NCBI GenBank assembly: GCA_021397835.1
Contig: JAJFZO010000889.1
Coordinates: 1,054,001 to 1,118,000 of the forward strand
Direction of reading: 5' to 3'
DNA: 64,000 bases
Origin: Moringa oleifera
Taxonomy: Eukaryota; Streptophyta; Magnoliopsida; Brassicales; Moringaceae
This document shows positions 62,021 to 64,000 of the stretch, piece after piece (the stretch's first letter is position 1; every line of letters starts with the position of its first letter). Below the pieces are notes generated by a model, which was not told the origin of the DNA, made no database searches, and was given only the letters and a program-made list of their open reading frames with translations. The translations under genes were made by a program, and so were the position numbers.

Positions 62021-62590
62021 AAAAAAGATATAGAATTTTTTTAAGGAAATGAATATATTAACATCAACTTAATGTAATGAATTAAGGGATAAATTTTAAG
62101 TATCAAATGTGTCAAAATTAAAGATAATCTATAGTATAAGTTATACATTAATAATATAGTAGTATTATTAAATTTTAAAATTATATGTATATTCTTATGA
62201 CAAATATAAATTTTACTTTAATTTTTATCAATGTATTTGAAATTTTGAAACTCGTTGGCATTGATGTACACAATTTGATGAACTTATCTAGGAATGTTTT
62301 TCAGAATCTTTAATTTTTTTTTATTTTTATGATTGTACTAGTAATAAACAATATTAAAAAAATAGAGACTATAGAGTCATGTTCTTAAGTAACATAATAA
62401 GGTAATTGATTGGGTCTTTCATTGAGATCATGTCCAAAACTTTAAAAATATTCTTTTCTTACTTTACTTGTTTAATTATTTAAAAATATTAAAATAATGG
62501 TATAATAATTTGGTCCCTTAAAAAACTGATAATATTATTACATTAAATTAAAAAACAAAAACTTTAGTTAAAACCTTTGGTTGCAAAGGG
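62021..62590. other. AT-rich spacer
   Basis: No gene or element recognised. Confidence 0.5.
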
Positions 62591-63240
62591 ATGAGTTACC
62601 TCGAGCAGACAGGGAAATACTAATTAATTAAAGGCCACACATCTTCTTCTTCCCGCAGGATATGGTGGGTGTCATCGTCACATCACAATTGCATTCATGC
62701 ATGTTTTGGCCTCATTATCAGATTTTTGTGCACAAGAAGTCAGTGCTGGTGCCATCCTGGCTAGCCTCTTGCATGCTTTAGAGCCCATAGACCCCCAAAG
62801 TCTCATCCCTCAACATCAAGTTACTAACTCTACTGGCAAAGGCTACTGGTTTTAACCGATCACGTCACCGGCTATTCAATGCTTTGAAGCTGTGATATTC
62901 ATAATAGCATCAATTATGCATAAACGATAGGGAAGCATCAACTTCACTGTTCAATGGGAGAATCAGATCGATACACAGATGCGTCTATCCTTTAATTAAT
63001 GCAGATTGCTATACTCCATCAGAGGTGACGCCATGTATGGATGTTGGAGTTCATAAATAATCTCAACGAAATGAATTCTTTGGAGGTAGTGAGTTAATGG
63101 CATATGATACCATCAAATGATCTGAAATATAGAAAGAGACAATGGAGCCTGGGGGAACATGGTTCTATGATTGATCGTGCCAGTGTTAAAATCCCCAGGC
63201 TAAGAGTAATTCTAATTTTGGTTTATGGGATGCAAATCTT
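62590..63240 (+). promoter_or_regulatory. Fourth copy of the P450 promoter module, no gene inside the window
   Basis: Aligns with 55790-56300 and continues with the proximal block (CATCAAATGATCTGAAATATAG) and the TGATTGATC insertion junction (63168-63176) of copy 3. The inserted AT-rich sequence then runs to the window end. By analogy with copy 3 a start codon would fall about 1.15 kb after the junction, near 64.3 kb, outside the window. Confidence 0.65.
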
Positions 63241-64000
63241 TTCATTATTTAAATTGATATTAATTTTTTAAAAAAATAAAAAACATTTTTAAATTTATTA
63301 TATTTAATAATAAATAAAATTATATTTAATAATTTTTTTAAAATTAATACTTGTTAGCATCCTTTTAAAATTATTTTGATATTAAATTTACTGTTAAATT
63401 ACCTTAAATGAAACGATAAAGTGATAATCTCAATATCATTAATTCGGTATTACAGTCACCGTAATATCAAATTTAGTGTTATATTCACCATAGCAAACGT
63501 CTTTTTTTTATTATTATTCTTATTATAATTAAATAATTAAATATATAAATTACATTAATACAAATAATTATATTATTACAAAATTAAAATTTAATATATA
63601 ATTAATTTATTTATAAATATTATTTACTAATAATTATTTAAAAATATTATTAAAAAAATATTTATGTATCAATTTGACGTGAATAATTACTAATAAAAAA
63701 ATTTAATATCAAAATATTTTAAAGCAATATTTTTTTAATATTAAAATACCTAAACAAGTAAAAAAAAGTTTTTTTTACTATTTAGGCTCAACAACTTGTC
63801 GGTCCTCAAAAATTTATTATTTAAATTTGGTTCTGCGTGTTATTTGATGGCCTTTTTAAATTAAGGAGACAGATTCATTTATTTTAAAAATATATAATTC
63901 ATGGTTTACTCTTAAGTTTAATTTGTTAGGTTTTATATGATCTATTTTTTAAGTCTTAAATAGATTTTATTTGGGTTTTATGTGAATTATTTTTGACCCT
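63241..64000. other. AT-rich sequence to the window end, related to the copy 3 insertion
   Basis: Shares the early part of the 56940-57961 insertion, including the 'aatatcaaattt.gtgtt' units near 63470. The final 200 bases were not assigned. Confidence 0.45.

Overview
The window is plant nuclear DNA, almost certainly from a eudicot. Genes have short exons and GT-AG introns in AT-rich DNA, with many decayed transposons and CT/GA, TA and AAT microsatellites. No tRNA, rRNA or CRISPR array was recognised. All exon models come from reading both strands by eye against remembered family sequences; gene names taken from Arabidopsis are recollections, not database hits.

Region 1 (1-7.7 kb) holds three minus-strand housekeeping genes: the 5' part of the mitochondrial ATP synthase 24 kDa subunit (MGP1 type, running off the left edge), a plastid A-type iron-sulfur carrier (CpISCA type, complete, 3 coding exons) and a Rab7-class GTPase (RABG2 type, complete, 7 coding exons). 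Region 2 (7.7-11.8 kb) is intergenic and ends in a promoter with as-1-like, G-box and TATA motifs. Region 3 (11.8-14.3 kb) is a group IIc WRKY gene with the WRKYGKK variant, WRKY51-like.

Region 4 (16.2-36.9 kb) is a rearranged block. It contains the complete small-GTPase gene LIP1 (21.6-26.3 kb) and a small ten-cysteine protein gene (36.5-36.9 kb). Upstream lie a deleted LIP1 copy (about 17 kb) and an orphan copy of the ten-cysteine gene's 5' leader (18.2-19.8 kb). A 1.64-kb foldback palindrome ends 162 bp before the LIP1 start codon. Two degenerate Ty3/gypsy pieces in opposite orientations separate LIP1 from its neighbour. From memory, WRKY51, LIP1 and the ten-cysteine gene correspond to At5g64810, At5g64813 and At5g64816, so this looks like ancient microsynteny.

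Region 5 (37.7-38.3 kb) is a two-exon gene for a secreted-type, LEA-like protein ending in HDEL, so probably an ER-lumen protein.

Region 6 (40-64 kb) is a tandem array of three intact, intronless CYP96A-like cytochrome P450 genes at 42.5, 51.2 and 58.1 kb. A fourth copy of their promoter at 62.6-63.2 kb implies another gene just past the right edge. Duplicated hAT transposase remnants follow the first two genes; one of them carries a GC-rich insert that looks like mitochondrial DNA. A Harbinger remnant, a copia fragment, a candidate solo LTR and a 156-base G tract complete the region.
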